Source: a virus
Reading direction: 5' to 3' (one strand)
Length of the DNA stretch: 27,000 nucleotides
Virus record (IMG/VR): IMGVR_UViG_3300035035_000312
Location: 1-27,000 of that record
Position 1 is the first letter of the stretch; each line of letters begins with the position of its first letter. The notes below the pieces were generated by a model. The model worked only from the letters and a program-made list of their open reading frames with translations, was not told where the DNA came from and did no database searches. Both the position numbers and the translations under genes were made by a program. Positions 1 through 7,497 of this stretch are shown here, piece after piece.

Positions 1-531
1 ATAAGGCGGTCTTAAAGGCGCTTCCTCATGCGCTGTATAAGTACCTATAATGTTAAATCTATTGCCTTTCCATTCTTGATCCTTGCCAAAAACCTTTTCT
101 ACTTCATCTATTAGTGGTTGAGCTTGATGTAATCCAATATTGTAATCAGTTCTAACTAATTTTTTATTTACATAAACTTCATCATAAGTTTTTGTGCTTT
201 TAGGAACAGTAAAATCTTCTTCAATACCTTCTCCTAAATCTCCTTCACTTGCTTGTACTAATGTTGATGTTTCTAAAAAAAAACTATATTCGTGTGCTTC
301 CCATAAGTTTTTTAAATATTTAACATCATCTTCTTCAACATAAACTTTATTTTCTTTTTCTATTAAAAGATTTTGACTATCTTGTTTGCTGTACTCCATA
401 TAACAATTATTTTTAGTAACTGGATGTGTAACATTAATGGTTAATTTATTAAAAGGTTTGTTATTTTCATCAATATCGTTACTTGTTCCTATGTTTGCTG
501 TGTGAGATTTTTCTAGTTCAATTTGGCTCAT
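1..531 (-). CDS. Partial tail-region protein, C-terminus beyond window
   Basis: An open frame of 177 codons starts at an ATG (531-529) and runs off the left edge with no stop. The protein begins MSQIELEKSHTANIG. It is acidic with no transmembrane segment or signal peptide, and contains stretches such as VYVEEDDVKYLKNLWEAHEY and a tail rich in charged residues. Its start overlaps the stop of the upstream structural gene as ATGA, so the two are probably translationally coupled. I do not recognise the family. Position downstream of the fibre genes suggests a tail or virion-associated protein, which is inference from context only. Confidence 0.75.
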   Translation of the reverse strand, partial: MSQIELEKSHTANIGTSNDIDENNKPFNKLTINVTHPVTKNNCYMEYSKQDSQNLLIEKENKVYVEEDDVKYLKNLWEAHEYSFFLETSTLVQASEGDLGEGIEEDFTVPKSTKTYDEVYVNKKLVRTDYNIGLHQAQPLIDEVEKVFGKDQEWKGNRFNIIGTYTAHEEAPLRPPY

Positions 532-1157
532 ATTCTTCTTCTAAAAGTAATAGTGTTACTATCGCCATCATCTCCAAAAGGGGGATAAGGCAAAGTATTT
601 AAAGGTTGCGGTTGTTGTGTGTATGACAAAGCCCATGATGTATCTCCTACTGACTCTAAGTATGTAAAGCCAGTTCTGTTATAAGTAGTGCCATTAATAA
701 CTACACTTTTAAAAGCATTGTCGTTATTAGCCACAACACCTTTGACCGCTATAGTTAAGTTACTCGTTGTACCGCCTGAAACACCTCTTGTTTGTATAAT
801 TTGAATTGTAATGCCGCCTAAATAATCAGAAGCAGATGAAGGCGATAAAGAACCAAATGCACCACCACTAGGAGATGATACGCCTGATACAAATGTTCCC
901 CCCCAATATCCTCTCCAAATAGTAGTCGTTGAAGTATATTGACCAGATGTAGTAACTTGTCTATCTCCTACAGTCATAGTTATAGAAGCATCTGCAGCTC
1001 GGTTGTAATAAGTGTCAAAACTTGCAGTAGCGTTATTACTTAAATTTGCAAGAGATCTTATGTCTGCATCATTAATCGAACAAGTTGTACCTGTAGTACC
1101 ACCAGCTACAACATGAATTTGATCTAGGCTTATAGCACCTGAACTTGGAGTAGCCAT
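528..1157 (-). CDS. Putative tail structural protein
   Basis: A 209-residue protein with a Gly/Ser/Thr-rich, beta-strand-like composition. Its N-terminus (SGAISLDQIHVVAGGTTGT, about residues 6-24) and the motif FDTYYNR (about 47-53) resemble a group of small tail proteins seen in marine phages; this recognition is from memory and not precise. No enzyme motif is visible. The start codon shares a base with the stop of the S74 fibre gene (TAATG) and the end overlaps the next gene as ATGA, so it belongs to the tail operon. It is probably a fibre- or baseplate-associated structural protein, function otherwise unknown. Confidence 0.7.
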   Translation of the reverse strand: MATPSSGAISLDQIHVVAGGTTGTTCSINDADIRSLANLSNNATASFDTYYNRAADASITMTVGDRQVTTSGQYTSTTTIWRGYWGGTFVSGVSSPSGGAFGSLSPSSASDYLGGITIQIIQTRGVSGGTTSNLTIAVKGVVANNDNAFKSVVINGTTYNRTGFTYLESVGDTSWALSYTQQPQPLNTLPYPPFGDDGDSNTITFRRRI

Positions 1158-2470
1158 TATTTATCCTCTAATTCTTTTATTCTAGCTTCTAATTCTTTAA
1201 TAGCTTCTACTAACAATCCTACTGTGTTGCCATAATGAATGGCTAAATGCTCGTTTGACTTTTGACCATTTACTTCATCAGCTATAGTTTCAGTAGTATA
1301 AACCGCTTCTGGTAATACTTTTTGCAAATCTTGTGCTATTAAACCTGTGCCTTTCTTTTTATCTTTTTTATAAATAAAAGTAACGCCTTTTAATTTTTTT
1401 ATTTTTTCAACAGAATTTTCTATGACTTCTATGTTTTCTTTTAGTCTTTCATCAGAAACACTACCAAAAGCAGTAATATTTCCTTCTGTTGTAATATTTC
1501 CTGCATTAGTTATTTGAACTCTATCATTACCAGATGAGTTTCTTATATATATATTGTCTTGATATTGGATATAAAGTTGATTGCCATGAAATTGAATTTT
1601 TGCATTTTTTTCTCCAGACCAATTTCCAGATGTAAAGCTAATATCTGTATTAGCTTCTATATTAATTCCGCCATAAGCAAGTATTCTTCCTGCATCAGAC
1701 ATATCCGCTCTAAATGCTGTAATAGCTGTACCACCATCATCTCCTGATACAAAAAAATCTTTGTCTGCGCCTACTACTGTCATAACAAGACCAGCACTAT
1801 CTAAACCAATCTGGCCTATTTCTGTGCCACCATCTTTTAAAGATATGGTTGTGCCATCAGCATCAAGAATAATGTTTCCAGGAACATCTAATGTAAAATC
1901 TCCTGATCCTTGAGCTAGAGTTCCGGCATTATAAGTGAGGCCTGTTTCAGCTTCTAAAGTGTCTGCTGTCGAGCTTCCAGTAATTATTCTGTTATCAGCA
2001 TTATTATTAATAGTAGTTCCACCACCAACAGCGCCCCAAGCGTTGTTTTGATACCCTTCAAATTCATTTGTTGTGGAGTTGTATCTAAACATTCCATTAA
2101 CAGCAGATGCGTTTCTTTGCGCTGTAGTTCCTGCAGGCACTTTAATAGAGTCGTTTCCAGACAATGTTAAATTTTGAAAAGTTGGACTTATTGAGCTAGA
2201 TAAAGACAATGCTATAGAAACATTTGCTAAATTATTTAAAGTACCAGATCCAGTAACATCTCCAGTTAAAGTAACAGTTGGCGATTTATTTATTACAACA
2301 GCAGAAGCAATATCTCCACCATCTATGTTCAAAGAAATTGCTGTACCTGTTCCGCTAAATATTGCATCTAAAGCATCCAAATTAGAATTCAAAGAAATAC
2401 CCCAAGTATTTTCTGCTGCACCTGGCTCTGGCTTAGTAAGATTAAGATTGGTTGTGAACGTATCTGCCAT
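1157..2470 (-). CDS. Tail fibre/spike with C-terminal S74 intramolecular chaperone
   Basis: A 437-residue protein. Residues 1-335 are a long Gly/Thr/Asn-rich region with short beta repeats (for example GNIILDADGTTISLKDGGTEIG), typical of trimeric fibre shafts. Residues about 336-437 match the S74 chaperone of endosialidases and the T5 L-shaped tail fibre: GSVSDERLKENI with the Ser339-Asp340 auto-cleavage pair, then the conserved GLIAQDLQKVLPEAV, and an alpha-helical coiled coil at the end (LLVEAIKELEARIKELE). In this family the C-terminal domain drives trimer folding and then cleaves itself off at the serine. The protein is likely the receptor-binding fibre. It starts with ATG two bases after the upstream repeat protein ends. 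Confidence 0.9.
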   Translation of the reverse strand: MADTFTTNLNLTKPEPGAAENTWGISLNSNLDALDAIFSGTGTAISLNIDGGDIASAVVINKSPTVTLTGDVTGSGTLNNLANVSIALSLSSSISPTFQNLTLSGNDSIKVPAGTTAQRNASAVNGMFRYNSTTNEFEGYQNNAWGAVGGGTTINNNADNRIITGSSTADTLEAETGLTYNAGTLAQGSGDFTLDVPGNIILDADGTTISLKDGGTEIGQIGLDSAGLVMTVVGADKDFFVSGDDGGTAITAFRADMSDAGRILAYGGINIEANTDISFTSGNWSGEKNAKIQFHGNQLYIQYQDNIYIRNSSGNDRVQITNAGNITTEGNITAFGSVSDERLKENIEVIENSVEKIKKLKGVTFIYKKDKKKGTGLIAQDLQKVLPEAVYTTETIADEVNGQKSNEHLAIHYGNTVGLLVEAIKELEARIKELEDK

Positions 2471-2471
2471 G

Positions 2472-3014
2472 TTATGAAACCTCTTGTTTGTCTAATTCTG
2501 TCCAGGTTGTACTTGGATTTGTTTCGTTAGTCCAATTAGCATTAGAAACATTTTGTTCTGTCCAAGTATCTGCTGCAACATTTTGGTCTGTCCATTTTAA
2601 CCCACCGATAGAACTAAAACTAGCGATTGCAGCTATAGTCGCTTGAGCAAAATTTACTTTTGAGCCAAACGAATTGAAATTTGAAACAGCATTTATTGTT
2701 GAATTTGCGCTAACTATAAATTGTCCTCTTGAACTTGAGTGTGAAACTGCGCTCATAGTTACTTGGCCTGTAAATATTTGTGTACCTTCTGAAGAAAAAT
2801 TACTTGTACCTTGTATATTAGCTGTACCTAAAAATATTTTTGTTCCTTCAGAAGAAAAAGAAGAAACCGCAGGTATTGTACTTTGTCCGCCTACTACAAC
2901 GCTTCCAACTGCAACCATGTTGCTAACAGCATTTATTTCAGCTTCTCCTTGAAAAGCTAAATCATTCCATTTTGATCTGCTGTAGTAACCTTCGTTGTAG
3001 CCTATAGTGGCCAT
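2472..3014 (-). CDS. Two-tier repeat tail protein
   Basis: A 180-residue protein whose N-terminus (MATIGYNEGYYSRSKWNDLAF) resembles short marine-phage virion proteins. Residues 27-145 are six consecutive 20-residue repeats on the pattern IxAVSxFSSxGxxIFxGxAT; five are exactly 20 residues and the last is one residue short. Residues 140-179 are four 10-residue repeats with tryptophan at 141, 151, 161 and 171 (WTDQN, WTEQN, WTNET, WTELD). The alternating polar/hydrophobic pattern suggests a beta-solenoid or stacked beta-hairpins. It lies between the fibre gene and a Gp80-like gene, so it is probably a tail or fibre-attachment component. No catalytic motif is visible. Confidence 0.8.
   Translation of the reverse strand: MATIGYNEGYYSRSKWNDLAFQGEAEINAVSNMVAVGSVVVGGQSTIPAVSSFSSEGTKIFLGTANIQGTSNFSSEGTQIFTGQVTMSAVSHSSSRGQFIVSANSTINAVSNFNSFGSKVNFAQATIAAIASFSSIGGLKWTDQNVAADTWTEQNVSNANWTNETNPSTTWTELDKQEVS
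2478..2597 (-). repeat. Four tandem 30-bp coding repeats (Trp-Thr decapeptides)
   Basis: Four units of 10 residues with an invariant Trp-Thr pair (residues 141, 151, 161, 171 of the host protein) close the C-terminus. In the plus-strand DNA they appear as repeated gtcca blocks near 2499-2594. Confidence 0.75.
2580..2936 (-). repeat. Six tandem 60-bp coding repeats (20 residues each)
   Basis: The coding sequence repeats in 60-base steps. The translated units start INAVSNM, IPAVSSF, IQGTSNF, MSAVSHS, INAVSNF and IAAIASF. Nucleotide identity between units is limited, but the protein period is exact, which points to old duplication held in register by structural constraint. Confidence 0.8.
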
Positions 3015-3018
3015 GATG

Positions 3019-3411
3019 TTACGCTAGAGTAATGTCTAAATTTCCTGCGTTTATTCGGAAAACATCTCCAGAGTCGATAGTTTTAGATGCGGTAAGCGTA
3101 GAATATGCAAGTAAATTACCACTTGTTAAAGCATCAAATACACCAACTGCAACTACAGTTCCATAGTTTGCTGTTGCTTCAGGATATTCAATAGCTGAAG
3201 CATTAGTAGCTTCGGTTGGATTTGTGCCAGAAACAGTAAAAGTAGAAGTTTGTCTAGCATATCCACCACCAGAAACTTCTGTGCCACCACCAGTATCAGA
3301 TGGTGCTACTGTATAAAGAGCTACATATAAAGTAGATGGTGCTGTATAAGCAGTACCACCAAAAACATGGCCTAATACCTTGTTTTCTAAATAATCACTA
3401 AATGCTGCCAT
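3019..3411 (-). CDS. Gp80-like phage tail/virion protein
   Basis: A 130-residue protein: MAAFSDYLENKVLGHVFGG, then YTAPSTLYVALYTVAPSD (about residues 22-39), EVSGGGYARQ (45-54), and a C-terminal beta-rich region ending DSGDVFRINAGNLDITLA. The combination of an N-terminal helix, a 'LYVALYT..P.D.G' strand and a 'SGGGYARQ' loop matches a widespread small phage tail-fibre/virion family related to mycobacteriophage Gp80. The gene has a good GAGGT Shine-Dalgarno just before its ATG and sits between the adaptor and the repeat protein. A structural role at the tail or head vertex is likely; the exact location is unknown. Confidence 0.75.
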   Translation of the reverse strand: MAAFSDYLENKVLGHVFGGTAYTAPSTLYVALYTVAPSDTGGGTEVSGGGYARQTSTFTVSGTNPTEATNASAIEYPEATANYGTVVAVGVFDALTSGNLLAYSTLTASKTIDSGDVFRINAGNLDITLA

Positions 3412-3419
3412 GTCTTACC

Positions 3420-4067
3420 TCAATTCTTTAAATGATAAGTTGTTTTGTGTGCTTTGCCATAAGTTCTTCTTCTTGGTATTAAAGATCCTTTGCCAAATTC
3501 AGCACGTTCTTGTTCCATTCTCATTTCCTCTAATGCTTTTTCAAACAACTGAGAAAACATACTAACACGCTCATCTTCCATTAAATAAATAGAAGCGTGT
3601 TTTAGACAACCATACAAATAAACGTCTGGATGTCCTGTCGATACAAAATTAGTAGTGTTTGTGCTACTTAAAGCTGGTATCGAGCCATAATAAGTTAATT
3701 GTAAAGTATAATCTTTATCAGGTGTAGGTGCTAATTCTAAAGTTTTATCAACAATAGCAAAATAAACCGGTTGTCCGGAAGTATTGTCATTAGCCTTTCT
3801 ATAAACATCTAAAGACTCAATAGACTGTTGTAGTAAAGGTGTAAAGTCGCTAGATGTAATTTCTATATTTATAGCTTCTAGCCAATCTGAAGGTAAAGAA
3901 AGATATTGACCATCTGCAACTGCATTGGCTCTTATTACCATATCTTTTGTTCTTAATCTTCTGTTTAGTTCTCCTTCAGTAATATCAATGAAAGAGTCGA
4001 GTTTAGAAGTCAAATCACTTCTATTTAAAAAATCTGCTATCTGTGTTTTTAGTTCATCGTAAGTCAT
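3420..4067 (-). CDS. Head-tail adaptor (SU10/P22 gp4-like)
   Basis: A 215-residue protein beginning MTYDELKTQIADFLNRSDL, followed by a helical segment with ITEGELNRRLRTKDM (about 29-43), a beta-rich middle (YLSLPSDWLEAINIEI; TLELAPTPDKDYTLQLTYYG) and the helix DVYLYGCLKHASIYLMEDE (about 148-166). This layout is the phage connector/adaptor family that binds below the portal ring in P22-like and SU10-like podoviruses. The basic C-terminus (PRRRTYGKAHKTT) is usual for a protein threading between subunits. Its ATG overlaps the upstream stop as ATGA. Adaptor, portal and capsid types agree with each other. Confidence 0.85.
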   Translation of the reverse strand: MTYDELKTQIADFLNRSDLTSKLDSFIDITEGELNRRLRTKDMVIRANAVADGQYLSLPSDWLEAINIEITSSDFTPLLQQSIESLDVYRKANDNTSGQPVYFAIVDKTLELAPTPDKDYTLQLTYYGSIPALSSTNTTNFVSTGHPDVYLYGCLKHASIYLMEDERVSMFSQLFEKALEEMRMEQERAEFGKGSLIPRRRTYGKAHKTTYHLKN

Positions 4068-4354
4068 ACTTTACCTTGCCAAGTTCTGAAAAGTTTATTG
4101 TTAGGATCGTTTAACCATTTTTTCCATTTGGCTTTATCGTTCGCCCAACCTTCTCGTATAGCTTTTTGATATATTACCATAGGTACTTCCGCAACATGGC
4201 GTAATTCTTTACCTGGTTTAAATTCTTGTAGGTCTTTAACGTGCTTCAATATTGGCGCTACGTTTTGTTTGGTGTGATAAACAAACTTATCATCTTCGGT
4301 AGCAAATTCGCTAACAAAGTTTGTTCTTGAGTCTATTACTGTTCTTCTTGCCAT
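4064..4354 (-). CDS. Small conserved protein between capsid and adaptor
   Basis: A 96-residue basic protein with the conserved-looking stretch FKPGKELRHVAEVPMVIYQK (about 45-64), then REGWANDKAKWKKWLNDP and RTWQGKV at the end. Proteins with this signature occur in the head region of podovirus-like phages, but no function is established to my knowledge. The start codon lies right behind the U-tract of a strong hairpin terminator and there is no Shine-Dalgarno between them, so expression must depend on read-through and a poorly defined initiation site. The end is coupled (ATGA) to the adaptor gene. It is probably a minor virion or assembly protein. Confidence 0.7.
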   Translation of the reverse strand: MARRTVIDSRTNFVSEFATEDDKFVYHTKQNVAPILKHVKDLQEFKPGKELRHVAEVPMVIYQKAIREGWANDKAKWKKWLNDPNNKLFRTWQGKV

Positions 4355-4355
4355 T

Positions 4356-4386
4356 TTAAAAAAGAGGGGCGACTAAGCGCCCCCCT
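4356..4386 (-). terminator. Rho-independent terminator after the major capsid gene
   Basis: On the minus strand GGGGCG, a six-base loop (CTTAGT) and CGCCCC are followed by TCTTTTTT. The stem is 4366-4371 with 4378-4383. It lies 10 bases past the capsid stop codon, and its U-tract ends next to the ATG of the following gene. It should reduce transcription of adaptor and tail genes relative to capsid. Confidence 0.85.
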
Positions 4387-4395
4387 TAATTAAAC

Positions 4396-5331
4396 TTATG
4401 ATGTTGATAAGTCGTACACAGCACCATGAGCAGCTTCGTTGCTCACTTCTAAACCATATTCGACAACTATCATTTTAGTTTCAGCATCACCAATAGTTGA
4501 GATGTCGATAGTTTCAAAATCTCTAAGATAAGAAACTTTTGCATACTCAGGATCTAATAGTAAGGCAGTTCTACCTCTACTTCTGTTTGAAGGAACTACT
4601 TGTAGTTCTCCAAAGTCGCCAGAGTAGATAGATACAGATGCTTCAATAGTATTAGCATCTACAAACTGTCTAGCTGAACTTCTACCTGTAAAACCAGATA
4701 CAACTGATTTTACATGAGGGCCAACAACTAATAATGATGGCTCTCCACCATTAGTGAAACAAGACTGTTGAACAGTCTTAACAAGAGCTTCAGTTATAGC
4801 TCTTTGTGTTCCATTAGTAGTAGCTGCACCACTACCGCCATAAACACCATTAGTACCGATAGACTTGTTAGTAGTGATCCAAGTTTCTAAACCACCTGTT
4901 TGCCTAGCAGTAGTAGCGTTTCCAGCAGCTTTTGCGTTGTTTTGAGTTAAGGCTTCTTCCATATCTCTTTTCAACGCTTTAGCCATAAGAGCTAATTGAT
5001 GCGCCATTTCACTTCTTTTGCCAGCAGCATCAGAAGCATTTTGTGAACCTGTAACTGTTGCATCTCTGCTTGAAATCATACAGATATTGCTCACTCTAGT
5101 TGTAGCGGTTGAAGCCGCTCTTGAAAGTTCAAAACCTTCAAGTTTCCCTGTTGCACTTGGAGTTGGCAAAGACTCAACTTGCCAATCAAACTGCACATTA
5201 CTTACGTTATTTCTTCCTATGGCACTCATAACAGGAGTTGCTGTTGGAGAGATGTTATAAATAACATCGCTTAATTCTTCTCTGTCAGCAGTCGCAGTAT
5301 AAGTATCAAAGGCATTTGTAACTTTAGCCAT
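4396..5331 (-). CDS. Major capsid protein, SU10/DUF5309 family
   Basis: A 311-residue protein with an N-terminus typical of the SU10-type HK97-fold capsid family: NAFDTYTATADREELSDVIY and SPTATPVMSAIGR (about 6-41), then a long E-loop region and a helix rich in Met/Ala (AHQLALMAKALKRDMEEALT, about 109-128). Later come the conserved GGLETWI and GPHVKSVVSGF motifs, and near the end LLLDPEYAKVSYLRDFETIDI. Length fits the family (about 300-350). It is preceded by scaffold and by a strong AAGGAG ribosome-binding site, and followed by a terminator, as expected for the most abundant virion protein. Confidence 0.92.
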   Translation of the reverse strand: MAKVTNAFDTYTATADREELSDVIYNISPTATPVMSAIGRNNVSNVQFDWQVESLPTPSATGKLEGFELSRAASTATTRVSNICMISSRDATVTGSQNASDAAGKRSEMAHQLALMAKALKRDMEEALTQNNAKAAGNATTARQTGGLETWITTNKSIGTNGVYGGSGAATTNGTQRAITEALVKTVQQSCFTNGGEPSLLVVGPHVKSVVSGFTGRSSARQFVDANTIEASVSIYSGDFGELQVVPSNRSRGRTALLLDPEYAKVSYLRDFETIDISTIGDAETKMIVVEYGLEVSNEAAHGAVYDLSTS

Positions 5332-5338
5332 TTTTCAT

Positions 5339-5361
5339 ACTCCTTCTAGCTTTCGCTAGAA
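5339..5361 (-). promoter_or_regulatory. GAAA-tetraloop hairpin fused to the capsid ribosome-binding site
   Basis: In the minus-strand transcript TTCTAGC, the loop GAAA, and GCTAGAA form a perfect 7-bp stem (5355-5361 with 5344-5350). The 3' arm runs straight into GGAG, giving AAGGAG about 8 bases before the capsid ATG. GNRA loops are unusually stable. The hairpin occupies most of the scaffold-capsid spacer and could protect the mRNA end or position the ribosome. Confidence 0.7.
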
Positions 5362-5362
5362 A

Positions 5363-6382
5363 TTAAATTAAATTTTCAAAAACTTTAGCCGCATCCTGGA
5401 CTTTCCCGGATTTAGCTAATCTCTGTTTCGACTGTTTTAAAGGAGTTGTTTTCTTAACTTGATTGGCAGTACCAGGTCTAGCCACTCTAGCTGCAGATTT
5501 TTGTGTTGGTTTTTTCTTTGTTGCTTTTACAGTTTTATCATGCAACCAAGAATTTCTTAAACCTAATAAAATTCTGTAGTCATAAACTTGATCCATTTCT
5601 TGTGGCGTGAAACCTAGATTATTTATAGCGTACTCTCGAATAGCAATCTTTTCAGAGTTTGCTTTTTCGACATCTTTCCACTCAGGAACTTTTTTAATCA
5701 ACTCTTGGTTGCCAAGCTCAACAAATTCTTTAATTTGTTTCTGTTGTTCAGCAAATTCTTCATCTTTAATCCTTTGCTGTTCAGCTTGTGTAGCTTCCAG
5801 TTGTTTCTTTTTATCGTTCCAAATATCTTTTTCACGAACATAATTTAATGGATCACTTTCATATAAAGCGGCCCAATCAGGCTCTTGCCCTAGTTCAGCT
5901 TTTAAACTAGCTTCAAGTTTAGGCAATAAATCCTTATAAACTTCGTCTTTTTCCAATAACTCTGCTTGTTGGCTTTCAATCTCTTTACGTTGATTAGCCA
6001 ATTCTTGAGTCTTGCGTGTGTAGTCTTGCTGACGACTGTAGCCATTTTGGAGTTCTTCGAGAGTAACTTGAGTTTCTATACCATTTTGTTTGACAGTATA
6101 AAGCTCAGGTTGTTCGTTCTCCTCATGCTCTACTTGATCTTCTATCGACTCGTCTTGATTTTCTTCAAGAACTTCTTCATCTGTTTCTTCGATTTCTTCA
6201 GTAGCTTCTAATTCAACTTCTGTTTCCTCAGTTACTTCTTCAGTTTCTTCTACAGCTTCTTCAACAAGCTCTTGATTTTCTTCAACTGGTGCTTCTTCTT
6301 CAGGAGTCAGTAAGTTAGAAAACGCTTGTTCTGCTTGTTGTAAATTAGTTTGTAATGCAGTCGGTTTTTCCGGTGTTGCCAT
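5363..6382 (-). CDS. Head scaffolding protein
   Basis: A 339-residue protein with extreme charge partition. Residues about 27-95 are almost pure Glu/Asp/Val/Thr. Residues about 110-245 are Gln/Lys/Glu-rich predicted coiled coil (RKTQELANQRKEIESQQAELLEK; AEQQRIKDEEFAEQQKQIKEF). The C-terminus is strongly basic (VKATKKKPTQKSAARVARPG; KTTPLKQSKQRLAK) and ends in a short helix. Acidic head, coiled coil and basic C-terminal capsid-binding tail directly upstream of the capsid gene is the classic scaffold arrangement in P22- and phi29-like phages. Sequence families of scaffolds diverge strongly, so the call rests on composition and position. ATG with a TGAGGT site. Confidence 0.85.
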   Translation of the reverse strand: MATPEKPTALQTNLQQAEQAFSNLLTPEEEAPVEENQELVEEAVEETEEVTEETEVELEATEEIEETDEEVLEENQDESIEDQVEHEENEQPELYTVKQNGIETQVTLEELQNGYSRQQDYTRKTQELANQRKEIESQQAELLEKDEVYKDLLPKLEASLKAELGQEPDWAALYESDPLNYVREKDIWNDKKKQLEATQAEQQRIKDEEFAEQQKQIKEFVELGNQELIKKVPEWKDVEKANSEKIAIREYAINNLGFTPQEMDQVYDYRILLGLRNSWLHDKTVKATKKKPTQKSAARVARPGTANQVKKTTPLKQSKQRLAKSGKVQDAAKVFENLI

Positions 6383-6413
6383 ATTTTTACCTCATATAGT
6401 AAATAATGTTCAA

Positions 6414-6443
6414 ATTTTACTCTAAAAGACCAGGAAAGCTCAA
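6414..6443 (-). promoter_or_regulatory. Putative sigma-70 promoter for scaffold-capsid
   Basis: On the minus strand TTGAGC (6443-6438), an 18-base spacer and TAAAAT (6419-6414) lie in the only sizeable gap of the late region, about 32 bases before the scaffold ATG. Spacing and boxes are close to consensus (4 of 6 and 5 of 6). A local promoter would raise scaffold and capsid expression above the surrounding late genes. Confidence 0.5.
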
Positions 6444-6449
6444 GAATTA

Positions 6450-6713
6450 TTATCTAGTTATGCTTCTTATCTTGTCTAATTGAGTTTTAGTTATTCTGCC
6501 TTTTTCAATAATAATCCTTAGATGTTTTTCTACTTCTGGCAAAATTCTGATAGCTTTGTGCAGATCTTCTCTAAAACTACTATCAGCTTCAGAGGAGTTT
6601 TCCCACTTTTGCATATATTCTTCTTTGAGGTGCGCAACAGCTTTTTTAAATACTTCGCTATTTAAAATAACTTCTGCTTCATTGGCTTCTAAAATTTCTT
6701 TTTGTGATGGCAT
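6450..6713 (-). CDS. Conserved phage hypothetical protein
   Basis: An 87-residue, mostly helical protein: ILEANEAEVILNSEVFKKA, then KEEYMQKWENSSEADSSFRE, then LHKAIRILPEVEKHLRIIIEKG. The pattern 'N..F..A...L...Y...W..S...D...RE.L......L..V..HL...' is one I associate with a small phage protein commonly found beside head or lysis genes; no function is known. The gene starts three bases after the previous stop and is the last gene before the putative scaffold promoter. Confidence 0.65.
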   Translation of the reverse strand: MPSQKEILEANEAEVILNSEVFKKAVAHLKEEYMQKWENSSEADSSFREDLHKAIRILPEVEKHLRIIIEKGRITKTQLDKIRSITR

Positions 6714-6716
6714 AAT

Positions 6717-6938
6717 TTATGAGATAGCTTGATAAATGACTTCTTGCAATAAAAAACCAGTAACTCCTAAAAATATCGTTAAAACAAATATTAGTGTGTT
6801 TCTTATAGTTTTATTAACTGAAGTAATGGCGTTTTCAATAGCTTCTAAACGCCTATAGTTTTCTTTCCAACGCTGTTCACAAGCAGCTTCGTGAGAACTC
6901 AAACGCTTATCTATTTCTGCTACAGTTGCTCTTGCCAT
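6717..6938 (-). CDS. Coiled coil plus single-TM membrane protein, lysis-region
   Basis: A 73-residue protein: a helical, charged N-terminus (about 1-46, including RRLEAIENAITSVNKTIRN) and one hydrophobic segment (LIFVLTIFLGVTGFLLQEVIY, about 49-69) near the C-terminus. This layout resembles haemolysin XhlA-type proteins and some accessory holins. It directly follows the M15 peptidase, supporting a role in host lysis, for example as a second holin or membrane anchor. The function is inferred from architecture and position. Confidence 0.6.
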   Translation of the reverse strand: MARATVAEIDKRLSSHEAACEQRWKENYRRLEAIENAITSVNKTIRNTLIFVLTIFLGVTGFLLQEVIYQAIS

Positions 6939-7319
6939 TTAATAACTCCAAACAGTAGGTCTTGGTCTTTCTTCTGAATAATCTGCAATATCCAAGTGAA
7001 TAAACCTACTATTACCTTTTTGATTAACGCCAATACCTGTAAAACCATATTCTTTTGCATAAGTAATGATTTTATATGCTTCCACACCACGACACAATAT
7101 ATCGACTGCAAGGCCTGTACTATGTGTACCAGGCTTGGATTTTTTAGCTTCGATAGGATGTTCCGGGCAACGATAACCAGAACTAACAACAAAAGAAAAA
7201 TTTAAAAAAGTTCTAAGAGCTTGTAGCCTATTCAACAGTTCTTCTTTGATGCCTTCTTTGCCACAATGCTGACAAGCAAATTCTTCTGGCTTAAAATTTT
7301 TATAAAGTTCCCAATTCAT
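6939..7319 (-). CDS. Endolysin-type M15 peptidase
   Basis: A 126-residue protein from the ATG at 7319; an in-frame TTG two codons earlier is possible. It carries the zinc peptidase signature of the M15 (VanY/Ply D-Ala or L-Ala-D-Glu carboxypeptidase) family: SGYR (47-50), HSTGLAVD (66-73, with His66 and Asp73 as metal ligands) and HLD (108-110, His108). An N-terminal CxxC pair (Cys16, Cys19) is an extra, often seen in short phage M15_3 proteins. It would cut peptidoglycan peptides at lysis. It sits in a lysis cluster with holin-like genes; there is no signal peptide, so export would depend on the holin. The start overlaps the upstream gene. Confidence 0.88.
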   Translation of the reverse strand: MNWELYKNFKPEEFACQHCGKEGIKEELLNRLQALRTFLNFSFVVSSGYRCPEHPIEAKKSKPGTHSTGLAVDILCRGVEAYKIITYAKEYGFTGIGVNQKGNSRFIHLDIADYSEERPRPTVWSY

Positions 7320-7497
7320 CTGCAAACATTATTTTATCCGCCATTACATATTCGCCAACAACAACTAAGTCTTTATTCATTTTTTTTGCTTTTATTTTTG
7401 CTTCTGCATAAGTATCAGCATGAACTAAAGGGCCTTCAAATATTCTTACACTTTTATCAGATAAAACAGCAGGTATTTCTGTTATGAACATCGTCAT
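7300..7497 (-). CDS. Small hypothetical protein between holin and endolysin
   Basis: A 65-residue protein (MTMFITEIPAVLSDKSVRIF...) with strand-helix-strand character; the helix is TYAEAKIKAKKMNK (about 29-42). Similar 'surface strand, A.s...A...A' microproteins are common in marine phages, and the 62-residue protein at 9524-9712 has a comparable layout. ATG overlaps the holin stop as ATGA, and the end overlaps the start of the peptidase, so all three are co-translated. Function unknown. Confidence 0.6.
   Translation of the reverse strand: MTMFITEIPAVLSDKSVRIFEGPLVHADTYAEAKIKAKKMNKDLVVVGEYVMADKIMFADELGTL

Noticed and set aside
5966-6211. Plus-strand membrane-like frame opposite the scaffold gene
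   Set aside because: Phe/Leu-rich translation is the complement of the scaffold's Glu/Lys codons; no start signal.
6920-7192. A 90-codon minus-strand frame inside the M15 peptidase
   Set aside because: It is a shifted frame over an intact gene with all catalytic residues; low-complexity translation.
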